DNA of 48,767 nt from contig JAGPVT010000085.1 in assembly GCA_018066865.1 (NCBI GenBank), positions 1 through 48,767 on the forward strand. The letters run 5' to 3'. The first letter of the stretch is position 1; each line of letters begins with the position of its first letter. Source of the DNA: Marinobacter sp. Its GTDB lineage: Bacteria > Pseudomonadota > Gammaproteobacteria > Pseudomonadales > Oleiphilaceae. The translations under genes and the position numbers were made by a program. This document shows positions 38,768-47,896 of the stretch, in pieces. A model generated the notes under the pieces. It ran no database searches. It was not told the origin of the DNA and saw nothing but the letters and a program-made list of their open reading frames with translations.

Positions 38768-39277
38768 ATGCAGTCGCCGCTGAGCAATATTGTGTTGATC
38801 GGTATGCCTGGCTCAGGCAAGAGCACTGTGGGCGTTGTGCTGGCCAAGGCCGCCGCGCTGGCTTTTGTGGATACAGATCTGTTGATTCAATCACACTCGG
38901 GCGAAAGCTTGCAGAACATTGTTGATGGTTACGGTTACGAGGCTTTGCGGCGTGTTGAGGAGCAGGTTCTGTGCGATCTGGATGTGACAGGCCACGTTAT
39001 TGCGACCGGCGGGAGCGCCGTTTACAGTGAGCGGGCGATGCAGCAACTCAAGAGCAACAGTGTGATCGTGTTTCTGGATATTTCCCTGGCCACAGTGCGC
39101 CACCGCATTGGTGATTTCAGCCTGAGAGGCATTTCCAAACATCCCGACCAAACACTGGACGACCTGTTTGCTGAGCGGCGAGTGCTATATACCCGCTACG
39201 CCGATCTGATTGTTCTGGGTGCGAACAAAACCCAGGATCAGGTGTGCGAAGAGATTCTCAGGGGGTTGGCCAGTTGA
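38768..39277 (+). CDS. Shikimate-kinase-like P-loop kinase
   Basis: The 169-residue protein starts MQSPLSNIVLIGMPGSGKSTVGVVLA (Walker A GMPGSGKST), has the DTD motif (FVDTDLLIQ) that binds magnesium, and ATGGSAVY, the shikimate-binding GG segment. LRGISKHPDQTLDDLFAERRVLY is the LID and following helix. This is the shikimate kinase fold. The gene stands outside any aro operon, so it may be a second, specialised shikimate kinase or a related kinase. Confidence 0.82.
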   Translation: MQSPLSNIVLIGMPGSGKSTVGVVLAKAAALAFVDTDLLIQSHSGESLQNIVDGYGYEALRRVEEQVLCDLDVTGHVIATGGSAVYSERAMQQLKSNSVIVFLDISLATVRHRIGDFSLRGISKHPDQTLDDLFAERRVLYTRYADLIVLGANKTQDQVCEEILRGLAS

Positions 39278-39401
39278 TTCCACATATTGTGACCAGAAAA
39301 AACCAGACCCAAGGCAGGAATCAATGGCAGGGATATGTTGTAAAGCTGAATTATTTGTTATGTTGCGAAGCAGGATAGGATTAATTGCAAATCCAACGTG
39401 T

Positions 39402-39600
39402 TAGCGGGAGAGACTGAATCGCATAGCTGTGTGATCGGCGCCGAAGGAGCAACTGCCCCGGAAACTCTCAGGCAAACGGACCGCTAACATGACGACTTTC
39501 CGAAGAGCTGTCGACCACTGCGTTAGTCGGCACACCGAAGGAGCAAGCGGCTGTTTTCTTTGAAACGGCGCGTGAATCTCTCAGGTCCCGTGACGGAAGG
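39402..39600 (+). promoter_or_regulatory. Tandem glycine riboswitch
   Basis: Two aptamers lie end to end. Aptamer 1 is closed by TAGCGG (39402-39407) and CCGCTA (39481-39486) and carries GCCGAAGGAGCAA and AACTCTCAGGCAAA. Aptamer 2 is closed by TTTCCG (39497-39502) and CGGAAG (39594-39599) and carries ACCGAAGGAGCAA and AATCTCTCAGGTCC. These are the conserved cores of the class. Downstream, AGAGAG (39623-39628) and CTCTCT (39642-39647) can form a stem next to the ribosome binding site GGAG (39648-39651), which suggests translational control in which the aptamer's CTCTC could compete. Glycine-induced expression of the downstream oxidase is the likely output. Confidence 0.92.
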
Positions 39601-39657
39601 GGTGCTTTCTACCACTGTGCGTAGAGAGGAAACCCTGGACGCTCTCTGGAGATTGCT

Positions 39658-40887
39658 ATGAAGCGAATTGCAGTTATTGGTGGTGGCATTACCGGTATCA
39701 CAACCGCATACACCCTGGCCAAGCGTGGCATGGATGTGACCGTTTACGAGAAGCACCGCTACGCGGCGATGGAAACCTCCTTTGCCAACGGTGGCCAATT
39801 GTCGGCCTCCAATGCCGAAGTCTGGAATAACTGGCAGACCATAGCCAAGGGCATCAAGTGGATGTTCCACAGTGACGCCCCGTTACTGGTCAACCCCAAG
39901 CCCTCCTGGCACAAGCTGAGCTGGTTCGCCGAGTTTTGTGCCGCAATGCCCCAGTACGAAAAAAACACCACCGAAACCGCTCGCCTGGCGATTGCTGCCC
40001 GTGACTATCTCTTTGAATGGGCGCAAGAAGAAGGTATTGATTTCGACCTCAAGAAACAGGGTATTTTGCACATTTATCGCGACAAAGCCGGTTTCGATCA
40101 CGCTGCGAACGTATCGAGACTGCTGTCCGCCGGAGGTCTGGAGCGCCGGGCCGTCACCCCCGAAGAAATGCGTGCAATCGAACCCACCTTGGCTGGCACT
40201 TATTACGGTGGCTTTTTCACCGAGAGCGATTCAACCGGTGATATCCACAAGTTCACCAACGGTTTGGCAGAGGCGATTGTGCGTCTTGGAGTGAAGACGT
40301 GCTACGGGCACACGGTGACCGAATTGAGTGCGGACCAATCCAATGCATGGGTAACTTCATTTGACGACGAGCAGCAAACCCGCGAAACCTTCGATGGCGT
40401 AGTGATTTGTGCAGGCGTTGGCAGCCGTGCGCTGGCGGCGAAGCTGGGAGACCGGGTTAACATCTATCCGGTGAAGGGCTATTCCATTACCGTTGAGCTG
40501 GACGACGAGGCCTCTCAAAAAGCAGCGCCGACTGTCAGCCTGCTGGACGATGCCACCAAGCTGGTAACCAGCCGGCTGGGTGATACCCGTTTCCGGGTTG
40601 CGGGGACGGCGGAATTCAACGGGTACAACCGCAATATCCGGGATGACCGGATTCGCCCGCTTACCCGTTGGGTAGAGCAATGCTTCCCGGGGGTCTGTAC
40701 CCGGCGCGTTGTGCCTTGGGCGGGGTTGCGCCCCATGCTGCCCAACATGATGCCGCGAGTAGGGGCGGGCAACCTGCCCACCGTGTTCTATAACACCGGC
40801 CATGGCCACCTGGGCTGGACCCTGTCGGCCATTACCGCCGAGATGCTGGCGAATGCCGTTGAGACTGGATCAGCAGGCACACGGTGA
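39658..40887 (+). CDS. dadA: D-amino-acid dehydrogenase (DadA-like FAD oxidoreductase)
   Basis: The 409-residue protein starts MKRIAVIGGGITGITTAYTLA, the FAD dinucleotide motif, with VYEKHRYAAMETSFANGGQLSASNAE typical of DadA. The C-terminal GRGHGHLGWTLS-like segment (NTGHGHLGWTLSAIT) closes the FAD site. DadA oxidises D-amino acids to keto acids and ammonia. Control by a glycine riboswitch implies that glycine, or D-alanine-like small substrates, is the physiological trigger, so glycine oxidation is a real alternative. No alanine racemase lies beside it. Confidence 0.85.
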   Translation: MKRIAVIGGGITGITTAYTLAKRGMDVTVYEKHRYAAMETSFANGGQLSASNAEVWNNWQTIAKGIKWMFHSDAPLLVNPKPSWHKLSWFAEFCAAMPQYEKNTTETARLAIAARDYLFEWAQEEGIDFDLKKQGILHIYRDKAGFDHAANVSRLLSAGGLERRAVTPEEMRAIEPTLAGTYYGGFFTESDSTGDIHKFTNGLAEAIVRLGVKTCYGHTVTELSADQSNAWVTSFDDEQQTRETFDGVVICAGVGSRALAAKLGDRVNIYPVKGYSITVELDDEASQKAAPTVSLLDDATKLVTSRLGDTRFRVAGTAEFNGYNRNIRDDRIRPLTRWVEQCFPGVCTRRVVPWAGLRPMLPNMMPRVGAGNLPTVFYNTGHGHLGWTLSAITAEMLANAVETGSAGTR

Positions 40888-40968
40888 TTTGATGCCCGCT
40901 GATTTCTGACTTTAGCCGTCGCCATGCCTCGCAAAGCGAGGCGGGCGGCGGGTGTTGCACCCCGGACT

Positions 40969-41700
40969 TCAGGGTTCGATGAACCCTGAAAACTTTATGC
41001 CAGACAACAGGGCCATCTCCCGATGCCAGGTTGCCAGGTCATTACTATTGAACAAACTCAATGAATCGTGGCCACATGCTCTGGCCATAACCTGCATGAT
41101 TTCCACAGACGCTTCAAAGAAATTTTTCAGTTGAGTCGCCGACTTTTCAACGTTCAGCCGCTGTCGCAAATCTGCTTTTTGTGTTGCTATGCCAGCGGGG
41201 CAATTATTCGTGTTGCACATGCGCGCCGCTACGCAGCCTATTGATTGCATGGCACTATTTGCGATGGCAACACCATCTTCCTGAAATCCGCAGCCGTGTG
41301 TAAATCTGCAAACGTGGGTGGTGATATTGCCGGCTCACCCTCGGGAATGCCCCGCACTTTTGAAATCTTACCGATGTTTTTATTGCCAGGAAGATGCCCC
41401 CCAGTCCCGGATTTTGCACCTTGCCCGCCCTTGAAGTGGAAAGCCTGAACGTCTTTCAGTTTGGCTTCATCGTATCCAAATTTGGCGCTCGCCAATTCAT
41501 AAAAATAGCGGGAATTAGAGGCCTGTTCCTCGGGCAACATCCCGCCCTCTCCGGAACAAATACCGGTACCTGCCAGTTCAGCTCCTTTTGATAAAGCCAG
41601 TTTTGCTTCTTCTGACAGAGCCCCGAAACTCATGTCGGAGACAAAGAGAGGGATCTTCAGTTTCAGAGGCTTTTTAGCTCTTGGCCCGATGACCAGCTCG
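40969..41700 (-). pseudogene. FMN-binding glutamate-synthase-related protein, deleted and frameshifted
   Basis: Pieces of one large protein are in different frames. ELVIGPRAKKPLKL...DMSFGALSEEAK (41630-41690) leads into GTGICSGEGGMLPEEQASNSR and FHFKGGQGAKSGTGGHLPGNK, and ends at SPPTFADLHTAADFRK. There the frame breaks, and the sequence resumes at GVAIANSAMQSIGCVAARMCNTNNCPAGIATQ, which belongs far downstream in the intact family. The intervening FMN-binding barrel strands are deleted. A second deletion separates this from the upstream CDGSH gene, whose last residues (VEFIHQLARDGLSK) are the normal start of the glutamate-synthase part. The gene is dead. Confidence 0.85.
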
Positions 41701-41704
41701 GTAC

Positions 41705-42082
41705 TTACAGCAACATCTTCGATAAACCGTCTCTGGCCAACTGATGTATAAACTCGACCGTAGGCTCTTCTGTAGTAGCGCTGGCAACAGGAATTTTATT
41801 CGCACCTGCTTCAATACCAGGCCCTTCTTTACCTACCGCGCTGTCATCAAACTTCTTATGAGTGCCATCGCAAAACGGCAAGTTTGCCGAGTGTTTGCAT
41901 TGGCATAAAAAGGCATCACCAGACTTTTCAGCGGTAAAAGGCTTTGGTTTGAACTCGGTTCCTGCGTGTGAGCCGTCACAAAAGGGCTGATTATCAGAAC
42001 GCCCACAGGCGCAAAAATAATAGTCTTTACCTGCTGTCAGATCGACTTTTACAGGCTTGTTATTCGCTACTATCGGGTTCAT
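41705..42082 (-). CDS. CDGSH iron-sulfur protein, fused remnant of the N-terminus of a larger protein
   Basis: The 125-residue frame contains two CDGSH-type [2Fe-2S] motifs: CACGRSDNQPFCDGSH and CQCKHSANLPFCDGTH. The C-terminal 30 residues (TEEPTVEFIHQLARDGLSKMLL) match the beginning of the glutamate-synthase-related domain rather than a CDGSH tail. In intact relatives the two domains form one protein, so this is probably the surviving first domain of a deleted fusion. It may still make a functional two-cluster protein. Confidence 0.8.
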   Translation of the reverse strand: MNPIVANNKPVKVDLTAGKDYYFCACGRSDNQPFCDGSHAGTEFKPKPFTAEKSGDAFLCQCKHSANLPFCDGTHKKFDDSAVGKEGPGIEAGANKIPVASATTEEPTVEFIHQLARDGLSKMLL

Positions 42083-42128
42083 TTACAGCTCCAGATTTGG
42101 GAGATATGACCTGGCCGTGCAGTGCCAT

Positions 42129-43004
42129 TTACTGATCAACAACCTTCTGATTGGTGTTAATGCTAACCGGATCTTTAAAAGTAAGTGTTCGATAAGGGAA
42201 GGGGATTTCGATGCCCGCTTTGTCCAGCGCTGACTTGATTGCGGTAACTACCTCATCCCGTGATTCCCGGATGTTCAAAGGCCTGGAGCCTGTCCACCAG
42301 GTCACTTCAAAATTGATGGATGAATCCGCAAACTCATTGGCAAATATCTCTACCGGCCGGGAGTCGCTGATGACCGTTTTACAATCAGTGACCGCTTGCT
42401 TTATAACCGACCTTGCCTCGTCCACATCTTCACTATACGCAACGCCACAAATGATGGTTGTTCTGCGCTGATCAAGGGCGGTCCTGATGGTGAGCGGATT
42501 CTTGAAGAGCATGCTGTTGGGGAGAATCACCAATTCACCGTCTGTTTTACGAATGTGCGTCTCGCGCACGAGAATCGCTTCAACCGTACCCTCGTAACCC
42601 TCACACGCCACAAAGTCGCCGATGCGCATCTCCCGGCGAACCAAGATGATGATTCCCGCCAGGAAATTCTCAAATATATCCTTAAAGGCAAAACCGATGG
42701 CAACAGAGCCTATACCCAACCCGGCAAGCATTTTTGTAGGCGTAAGCTCTGGAAACGCGATGATCGCAGCGATCATGATTCCAATTAACCAGATGGTTAA
42801 TGAAGAAAATAAAACCAGCAGCTCGACCAGGCTAGGGCGCAGATTTGTTTTCTTGAGAATGCTTTTGACTATATGCCTTACCAATTTGGCACAAAGGTAA
42901 GTTACAAAAAGAATAATCAGAGATATGAATAGCTGCGGCAAGATCTCAATAGCACCCCGGGCAATATCCCTAATCTGTGCAATCAGAATATCCATAGGTT
43001 CCAT
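42129..43004 (-). CDS. MscS-family mechanosensitive channel
   Basis: The 291-residue protein has three transmembrane helices (LFISLIILFVTYLCAKLV, a second near 66-86 with FSSLTIWLIGIMIAAIIAF, and the pore helix MLAGLGIGSVAIGFAFKDIFENFLAG) followed by the beta domain starting REMRIGDFVACEGYEGTVEAI. This is the small MscS plan. It protects against hypo-osmotic shock. It is followed closely by the CDGSH gene and lies 70 bp from selD on the same strand. Confidence 0.93.
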   Translation of the reverse strand: MEPMDILIAQIRDIARGAIEILPQLFISLIILFVTYLCAKLVRHIVKSILKKTNLRPSLVELLVLFSSLTIWLIGIMIAAIIAFPELTPTKMLAGLGIGSVAIGFAFKDIFENFLAGIIILVRREMRIGDFVACEGYEGTVEAILVRETHIRKTDGELVILPNSMLFKNPLTIRTALDQRRTTIICGVAYSEDVDEARSVIKQAVTDCKTVISDSRPVEIFANEFADSSINFEVTWWTGSRPLNIRESRDEVVTAIKSALDKAGIEIPFPYRTLTFKDPVSINTNQKVVDQ

Positions 43005-43076
43005 CTATCACGCTACCTATTTTATCGTGTCTTTTTTGCACTGGGCTCTGGTCGCAGGAGCTTGTTGGCAGACACC

Positions 43077-44120
43077 TCAAATAATATCGATGAGTTTTCC
43101 ACTTTGCAGTTCGGTCAAGACACCAAACGATTGAAGTACTATACCTTCGCTTTTAGCGAGTTCGAGCAAGTGATCTTCAGATTCCGGGGTTACGGCAATC
43201 AACAATCCGCCACTGGTTTGAGGGTCACACAAAATATGCTTTTGGTTATCGCTCAGCGTGCCATGTACTTTATGACCATAGCTATCGTAGTTCCTGATCG
43301 TACCCCCGGGTATTGCACCGGCATCAAGGTACTGCAAGGCTTCTGCGACTACCGGAACTTTATCAAATTCGATAACCGCACCCAGGCTACTGCCTTCGCA
43401 AATTTCACTGAGATGGCCTAGCAGCCCGAATCCTGTGACATCTGTTAATGCCTTCACGCCTTCCAAAGACGCGACTGTGCGCCCGAACGTATTGAGCTGG
43501 CACATCAGGTCCCTTGCTATCGTACTGTGCTCATGTTTCAGAATTTTTCGTTTCTGGGCAGTGGTTAAAATGCCAATTCCCAAAGGCTTGGTCAGATAAA
43601 GCTTACAACCGGGTAGGGCGGTATTATTTTGCTTCAATTCAGAAAGTAAAACAGAGCCCGTTACTGCCAAGCCAAAAATAGGTTCGGGGGAATCTATGCT
43701 GTGCCCACCGGCTAACGGAATACCCGCATCCGCACAGGCTTGTCGCCCACCTTCAATAACCTGTTGTGCTACTTCCGGCGCCAGGCGGCTAACAGGCCAA
43801 CCCAATATAGCGATCGCCATCATGGGCGTGCCCCCCATGGCGTAAACATCACTAATGGCATTGGTAGCGGCAATGCGGCCAAAATCAAAAGGGTCATCTA
43901 CTATTGGCATAAAGAAATCGGTAGTGCTTATGATGCCAATGCCATTCCCCATATCATAAACGGCAGCGTCATCTCTGGAGCTGTTTCCCACCAGCAAGCG
44001 TTCATCAGGGACTAGAGCCCGCTCGGTTTTTAAGATGGTATCCAGTACCTTGGGTGAAATTTTGCAACCACACCCTGCGCCATGGCTATATTCAGTTAAT
44101 TTTATTGGTGTCTCGTTCAT
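43077..44120 (-). CDS. selD: Selenide, water dikinase (SelD), cysteine form
   Basis: The 347-residue protein shows [20 protein letters not shown], where Cys17 or Cys19 sits at the position that is selenocysteine in some SelD proteins; here it is plain cysteine. [11 protein letters not shown] and [32 protein letters not shown] are the ATP and metal-binding blocks. SelD makes selenophosphate for selenocysteine or 2-selenouridine in tRNA. No selA, selB, selC or mnmH is present in the window, so the user of selenophosphate is not visible. Confidence 0.95.
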   Translation of the reverse strand: MNETPIKLTEYSHGAGCGCKISPKVLDTILKTERALVPDERLLVGNSSRDDAAVYDMGNGIGIISTTDFFMPIVDDPFDFGRIAATNAISDVYAMGGTPMMAIAILGWPVSRLAPEVAQQVIEGGRQACADAGIPLAGGHSIDSPEPIFGLAVTGSVLLSELKQNNTALPGCKLYLTKPLGIGILTTAQKRKILKHEHSTIARDLMCQLNTFGRTVASLEGVKALTDVTGFGLLGHLSEICEGSSLGAVIEFDKVPVVAEALQYLDAGAIPGGTIRNYDSYGHKVHGTLSDNQKHILCDPQTSGGLLIAVTPESEDHLLELAKSEGIVLQSFGVLTELQSGKLIDII

Positions 44121-44238
44121 TGACGTACTCGAAGATGAATTTCAGAGAAGGCAGCCGAGTTGTATGTGTCAGTCGTGGACGCCTTCGTGACCATGCATGG
44201 CGCCGTGCAGTAACACGTTGCAACAGCGCCAGGCATCT

Positions 44239-45210
44239 TTACTGCACGTTTTCCGCATCGCCAAACTGGTCTGCAAACAGGGCGGTGGACAGGTAGCGCT
44301 CGGCAGAATCCGGTAGGATTACCACAATGTTTTTGCCCTGATGTTCGGGTTGCTGGCCAACCCGGATTGCGGCAACGACTGCTGCGCCACAGGAAATACC
44401 ACACAGAATACCTTCTTCCTGCATCAGCCGATGTGTCATGGCGATGGCATCCTCGTTGGTTACGGTCTCCACCTGATCAACCAGGCTCATATCGAGGTTT
44501 TTGGGCACAAAGCCCGCGCCAATACCCTGTATTTTATGCGGTGCAGGCTTGGGGGCTTCGCCATTACGCACCTGGGTGATGATGGGTGAGTCAGTCGGCT
44601 CAACGGCGACGGTGGTGATGGCTTTACCCTGGGTGTTCTTGAGGTAGCGTGACACGCCGGTCAGCGTGCCCCCCGTGCCCACGCCAGCGACAAAAATATC
44701 CACCGCGCCATCGGTATCGTTCCAGATTTCAGGGCCGGTGGTGTCTTCGTGGATCTGCGGGTTGGCGGGGTTGTTGAACTGCTGTGGCAGAAAGTACTTG
44801 TCGGGCTCGGCGGCGGCCAACTCTTCCGCTTTGGCGATCGCGCCCGGCATGCCTTTGGCGGGTTCTGTCAGCACTAAGTCCGCACCCAGGGCTTTCAATA
44901 CCTTGCGGCGCTCCAGGCTCATGGAAGCCGGCATGGTCAGAGTGATCTTGTAACCTCTGGCCGCAGCGACAAAGGCCAGGGCGATGCCAGTATTGCCACT
45001 GGTGGGTTCGATAATGGTCATCCCCGGCTTAAGCACACCACGTTTCTCGGCGTCCCAGATCATGGCGGCACCAATTCGGCACTTCACCGAGTAGGCCGGG
45101 TTGCGGCCTTCAATCTTGGCCCAGATAGTCGCGCCGTCATTGACACGGTTCAGCTTAACCAGCGGCGTGTTGCCAATGGACTGAGAGTTGTCTTCATATA
45201 TGCGGGGCAT
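44239..45210 (-). CDS. cysK: Cysteine synthase A
   Basis: The 323-residue protein starts [23 protein letters not shown]. The PLP-lysine segment is [13 protein letters not shown], the substrate loop is [19 protein letters not shown], the phosphate loop is [16 protein letters not shown], and [14 protein letters not shown] follows near the end. It makes cysteine from O-acetylserine and sulfide. AGGAG precedes the start. It is the last clear member of the chromosomal block before the accessory region on the right. Confidence 0.95.
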   Translation of the reverse strand: MPRIYEDNSQSIGNTPLVKLNRVNDGATIWAKIEGRNPAYSVKCRIGAAMIWDAEKRGVLKPGMTIIEPTSGNTGIALAFVAAARGYKITLTMPASMSLERRKVLKALGADLVLTEPAKGMPGAIAKAEELAAAEPDKYFLPQQFNNPANPQIHEDTTGPEIWNDTDGAVDIFVAGVGTGGTLTGVSRYLKNTQGKAITTVAVEPTDSPIITQVRNGEAPKPAPHKIQGIGAGFVPKNLDMSLVDQVETVTNEDAIAMTHRLMQEEGILCGISCGAAVVAAIRVGQQPEHQGKNIVVILPDSAERYLSTALFADQFGDAENVQ

Positions 45211-45261
45211 GGTTTATCTCCTCGGTTTTTAAAGATCGTACCATACCGGGGGGAATCCAGT

Positions 45262-45521
45262 TTATAGGTGGGGCTCATCCGGAATCAGAGCCGAAAGATC
45301 CGTAACCCCGATATCCACACCCGCCTGTGACAGCAAAGCGGAAGCCTGCCCCCGGTGATGAGTTTGGTGGTTGAAAAAATGAGTAACCAAGCTGGAATAT
45401 CGTTGAGCCGGATGGTATCACCAACGAGGATATGGTTGAGGTTACCGGCAGCCTCATAGAGCTTTGAGTTCATCCGCTGATTGTAGACGGCCAGCAATTC
45501 AAAATGACGTTTCAGGTTCAT
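45262..45521 (-). pseudogene. DinB-family protein, internally deleted and frameshifted
   Basis: The first 40 residues (MNLKRHFELLAVYNQRMNSKLYEAAGNL, then HILVGDTIRL) are a normal DinB start. After that the frame breaks, and the true C-terminus (VTHFFNHQTHHRGQASALLSQAG, ending at TAA 45262-45264) is found in another frame. The gap removes roughly the middle third of the four-helix domain, so the metal site is incomplete. The gene is inactive. Confidence 0.85.
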
Positions 45522-45598
45522 CAGAGTTCCTTCTCTTGTGTAACGCTAAATGCACCGGGTAGGTTGGTTATCAACTAGCTGTCACATAGTTCGTTTTC

Positions 45599-45787
45599 GT
45601 GCTGTATTCTACTATCTTCCTATGGAGAGAAATCATAAACCGCATAATTCTCAGAGACGATCAATGGGAAAGAGTAAAAGGCTTATTACCTGGAAAAGTA
45701 TGCGATTGCGGTGATACCGCCAGGGAAAAACAGAAAGGTAACAAGAGAATAGGACGCGCACTTAATAGCGATAACAAAATTTGGTAG
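45599..45787 (+). pseudogene. N-terminal fragment of an IS5-family transposase
   Basis: Residues about 12-40 (IILRDDQWERVKGLLPGKVCDCGDTA) match the start of IS5/IS427-type transposases. The frame then runs into unrelated lysine-rich residues and stops. The DDE catalytic domain is absent. It marks a former insertion at the boundary between the cysK/dinB block and the CoA-transferase. Confidence 0.65.
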
Positions 45788-45810
45788 AACGCCTCCAGGA
45801 GAACCAGTCC

Positions 45811-47742
45811 ATGTCAAACAAGATTGTCTCACCCCGTGATGCCGCTGCACTGGTTCATTCCGGCGATACCATCACGACGTCCGGTTTTGTCGGCGCCGGC
45901 GTGCCGGATGCGCTCCTCAAGGCGCTTGGCGACCGGTACGCGGAGGAAGCGCATCCGCGTGACCTGACGCTTTTGTTTGCGGCGGGACAAGGGGATGGTA
46001 AAGACCGCGGGCTAAACAGGCTCGCCGCTTCCGGTCTGGTGCGGCGGATCATTGGGGGGCATTGGGGGCTGATCCCGAAACTTGCCAGCCGTGCGGTGCA
46101 GGGCGAGATTGAGGGATATAATTTCCCGCAAGGCGTGATTTCGCATCTCTACCGTGACATTGCGGCGGGCAAGCCCGGCACGATCAGCCATGTAGGCCTT
46201 GAAACATTCGTGGACCCGCGACAAGGCGGCGGCCGTGTGAACGACACCACGCCAGAGGGTCTGGTTGAATTGATCACCGTCGCAGGGCAGGAGCGGCTGT
46301 TCTATCACGCCATGCCGATCCACGTAGCCTTGCTGCGCGGATCGACGGCGGATGAACACGGAAACGTAACGATGGAGCGCGAGGCGCTCGTGCTCGACAA
46401 CCTGGCGCAGGCGATGGCCGCGCGCAATTCGGGCGGTGTGGTCATCGTGCAGGTCGATCAGATCGCAGCCAAGGGCAGCCTGCCCGCCCGCGATGTGGTC
46501 ATCCCGGCAATGCTGGTCGATGCCGTGGTGGTCGCACCGCCCGAATTGCACATGCAGACCTACGCCACGCAATACAACCGCTACTACACGGGGCGTTACA
46601 AAATGCCCGAAGGCAATCACAAGCCTGCGCCACTGGACTTGCGCAAGGTCATCGCCCGGCGGGCGGCGTTTGAACTGCCCATGGGCGGTGTGGTCAACCT
46701 TGGCATCGGCATGCCCGAAGGCATCGCTGCGGTGGCAGCCGAAGAAGGGTTGCTGCAACATGTAACCCTCACGGCAGAGCCCGGTGTGATCGGTGGGCAG
46801 CCCGCATCGGGCCTTGATTTCGGGGCGGCGGTGAATACCGAAGCCATCATCGCGCAGGGCAACCAGTTTGATTTCTACGATGGTGGGGGGTTGGACATGG
46901 CCTGTCTGGGTATGGCCGAGGTCGACGGAATGGGCAATGTCAACGTGTCTCGCTTTGGCCCGAAACTGACCGGAGCCGGCGGTTTCATCAACATCAGCCA
47001 GAACGCGCGCCATCTGGTGTTTGCGGGAACGTTCACTGCATGCGGGCTGGATGTCGGCATCGCCGATGGCGCGCTGCACATCATCACCGAAGGCCGCACC
47101 CGAAAGTTCAGCGAGATGGTCGAACAAATCACTTTCTCAGGTACCCGCGCCGCCCGCCTTGGCCAGCCCGTGCTGTACGTAACGGAGCGTTGCGTGTTTC
47201 GTCTCTCGGAAGGGGGTGTCAGCCTCATTGAGGTCGCGCCTGGCATCGACATAGAGCGCGATATTCTTGCCCACATGAATTTCACGCCGCAGATCGGAGA
47301 GGTGTCTGCAATGGACTCTCGCATCTTTATCGATGCACCAATGGGCCTGCGTGACGATCTGCTGACGTTGGGCATGGAACGACGCATTCATTTTGACGCA
47401 GGCCGTGGGATCCTGTTCATCAACCTCGCGAAACTAACGATCCGCACCGACGCGGACATCGCGGAGATCAAAACCAGGGTCGAAGACGTGCTCGCGCCGA
47501 TTGATCGCAAGGTTGATGTCATCGTCAACTACGATCAAACGCGCATTGATGATGCTGTCGCGGTTGAGTGGGCCAGCATGGTCGACGATCTTGAGGCGCG
47601 GCTTTACAACCGAGTGACACGTTACTCGACATCCGCCTTTTTGCGCCGCAAGCTGGGTCAAACACTACAACGTCGCCGCCGCGCCACTATTTTTGACAGC
47701 GAACGCGCCGCTGAGGCAGCAATGTACAAACACGGCGCATAG
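45811..47742 (+). CDS. Acyl-CoA:acetate/3-ketoacid CoA-transferase (class I, fused alpha-beta)
   Basis: From the ATG at 45811, preceded by AGGAG, the 643-residue protein is a fused two-domain CoA-transferase. The alpha part has SGFVGAGVPDALLKALGDRY and GGHWGLIPKL. The beta part has GGVVNLGIGMPEGIAAVAAEEG, and the catalytic Glu323 lies in VTLTAEPGVIGG. Members move CoA between short-chain acids such as acetate and propionate or 3-ketoacids. It is longer by about 100 residues than the YdiF type because of a C-terminal region (IRTDADIAEIKTRVEDVLAPID). The codon use looks richer in G and C than flanking genes, suggesting transfer from another lineage. A link to propionyl or acryloyl metabolism is conceivable but not shown. 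Confidence 0.85.
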   Translation: MSNKIVSPRDAAALVHSGDTITTSGFVGAGVPDALLKALGDRYAEEAHPRDLTLLFAAGQGDGKDRGLNRLAASGLVRRIIGGHWGLIPKLASRAVQGEIEGYNFPQGVISHLYRDIAAGKPGTISHVGLETFVDPRQGGGRVNDTTPEGLVELITVAGQERLFYHAMPIHVALLRGSTADEHGNVTMEREALVLDNLAQAMAARNSGGVVIVQVDQIAAKGSLPARDVVIPAMLVDAVVVAPPELHMQTYATQYNRYYTGRYKMPEGNHKPAPLDLRKVIARRAAFELPMGGVVNLGIGMPEGIAAVAAEEGLLQHVTLTAEPGVIGGQPASGLDFGAAVNTEAIIAQGNQFDFYDGGGLDMACLGMAEVDGMGNVNVSRFGPKLTGAGGFINISQNARHLVFAGTFTACGLDVGIADGALHIITEGRTRKFSEMVEQITFSGTRAARLGQPVLYVTERCVFRLSEGGVSLIEVAPGIDIERDILAHMNFTPQIGEVSAMDSRIFIDAPMGLRDDLLTLGMERRIHFDAGRGILFINLAKLTIRTDADIAEIKTRVEDVLAPIDRKVDVIVNYDQTRIDDAVAVEWASMVDDLEARLYNRVTRYSTSAFLRRKLGQTLQRRRRATIFDSERAAEAAMYKHGA

Positions 47743-47799
47743 GGGCGCGCAACGACACCTGGTATCGCTGCGCGATGGATGGATCAAACTTCACCATTT

Positions 47800-47890
47800 C
47801 CGGTGAAACGCCCTGTGCGGACTCGCCGATCCGACGTATCGATGCACGGTGTTGTGGGGGCTGGGGGTTAGATACCTTCGGCTACCCGAT
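47800..47890 (+). ncRNA. 3' end of a group II intron (domains V and VI)
   Basis: Bases 47856-47887 fold as domain VI: GGG then GGCTGGGGGT on the 5' side pairs with ACCTTCGGCT and CCC on the 3' side, leaving a single bulged adenosine at 47884, a few bases before the 3' end CTACCCGAT. This is the branch-point arrangement of group II introns. Domain V lies just upstream, with CCTGTGCG (47812-47819) facing ATGCACGG (47842-47849), but about 15 extra bases (47827-47841) occupy its tip. The rest of the intron is missing; the CoA-transferase lies upstream. It appears to be a dead 3' remnant. Confidence 0.6.
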
Positions 47891-47896
47891 TGGCCA

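Noticed and set aside
46012..47127. 371-codon antisense frame over the CoA-transferase
   Set aside because: Typical GC-rich shadow; the plus-strand gene has all catalytic motifs.
47743..47890. attC site immediately downstream of the SGNH gene
   Set aside because: A TGGCC at the exon start could be half of R'', but no matching R' lies in the expected range; the site is probably split by the intron and lost.
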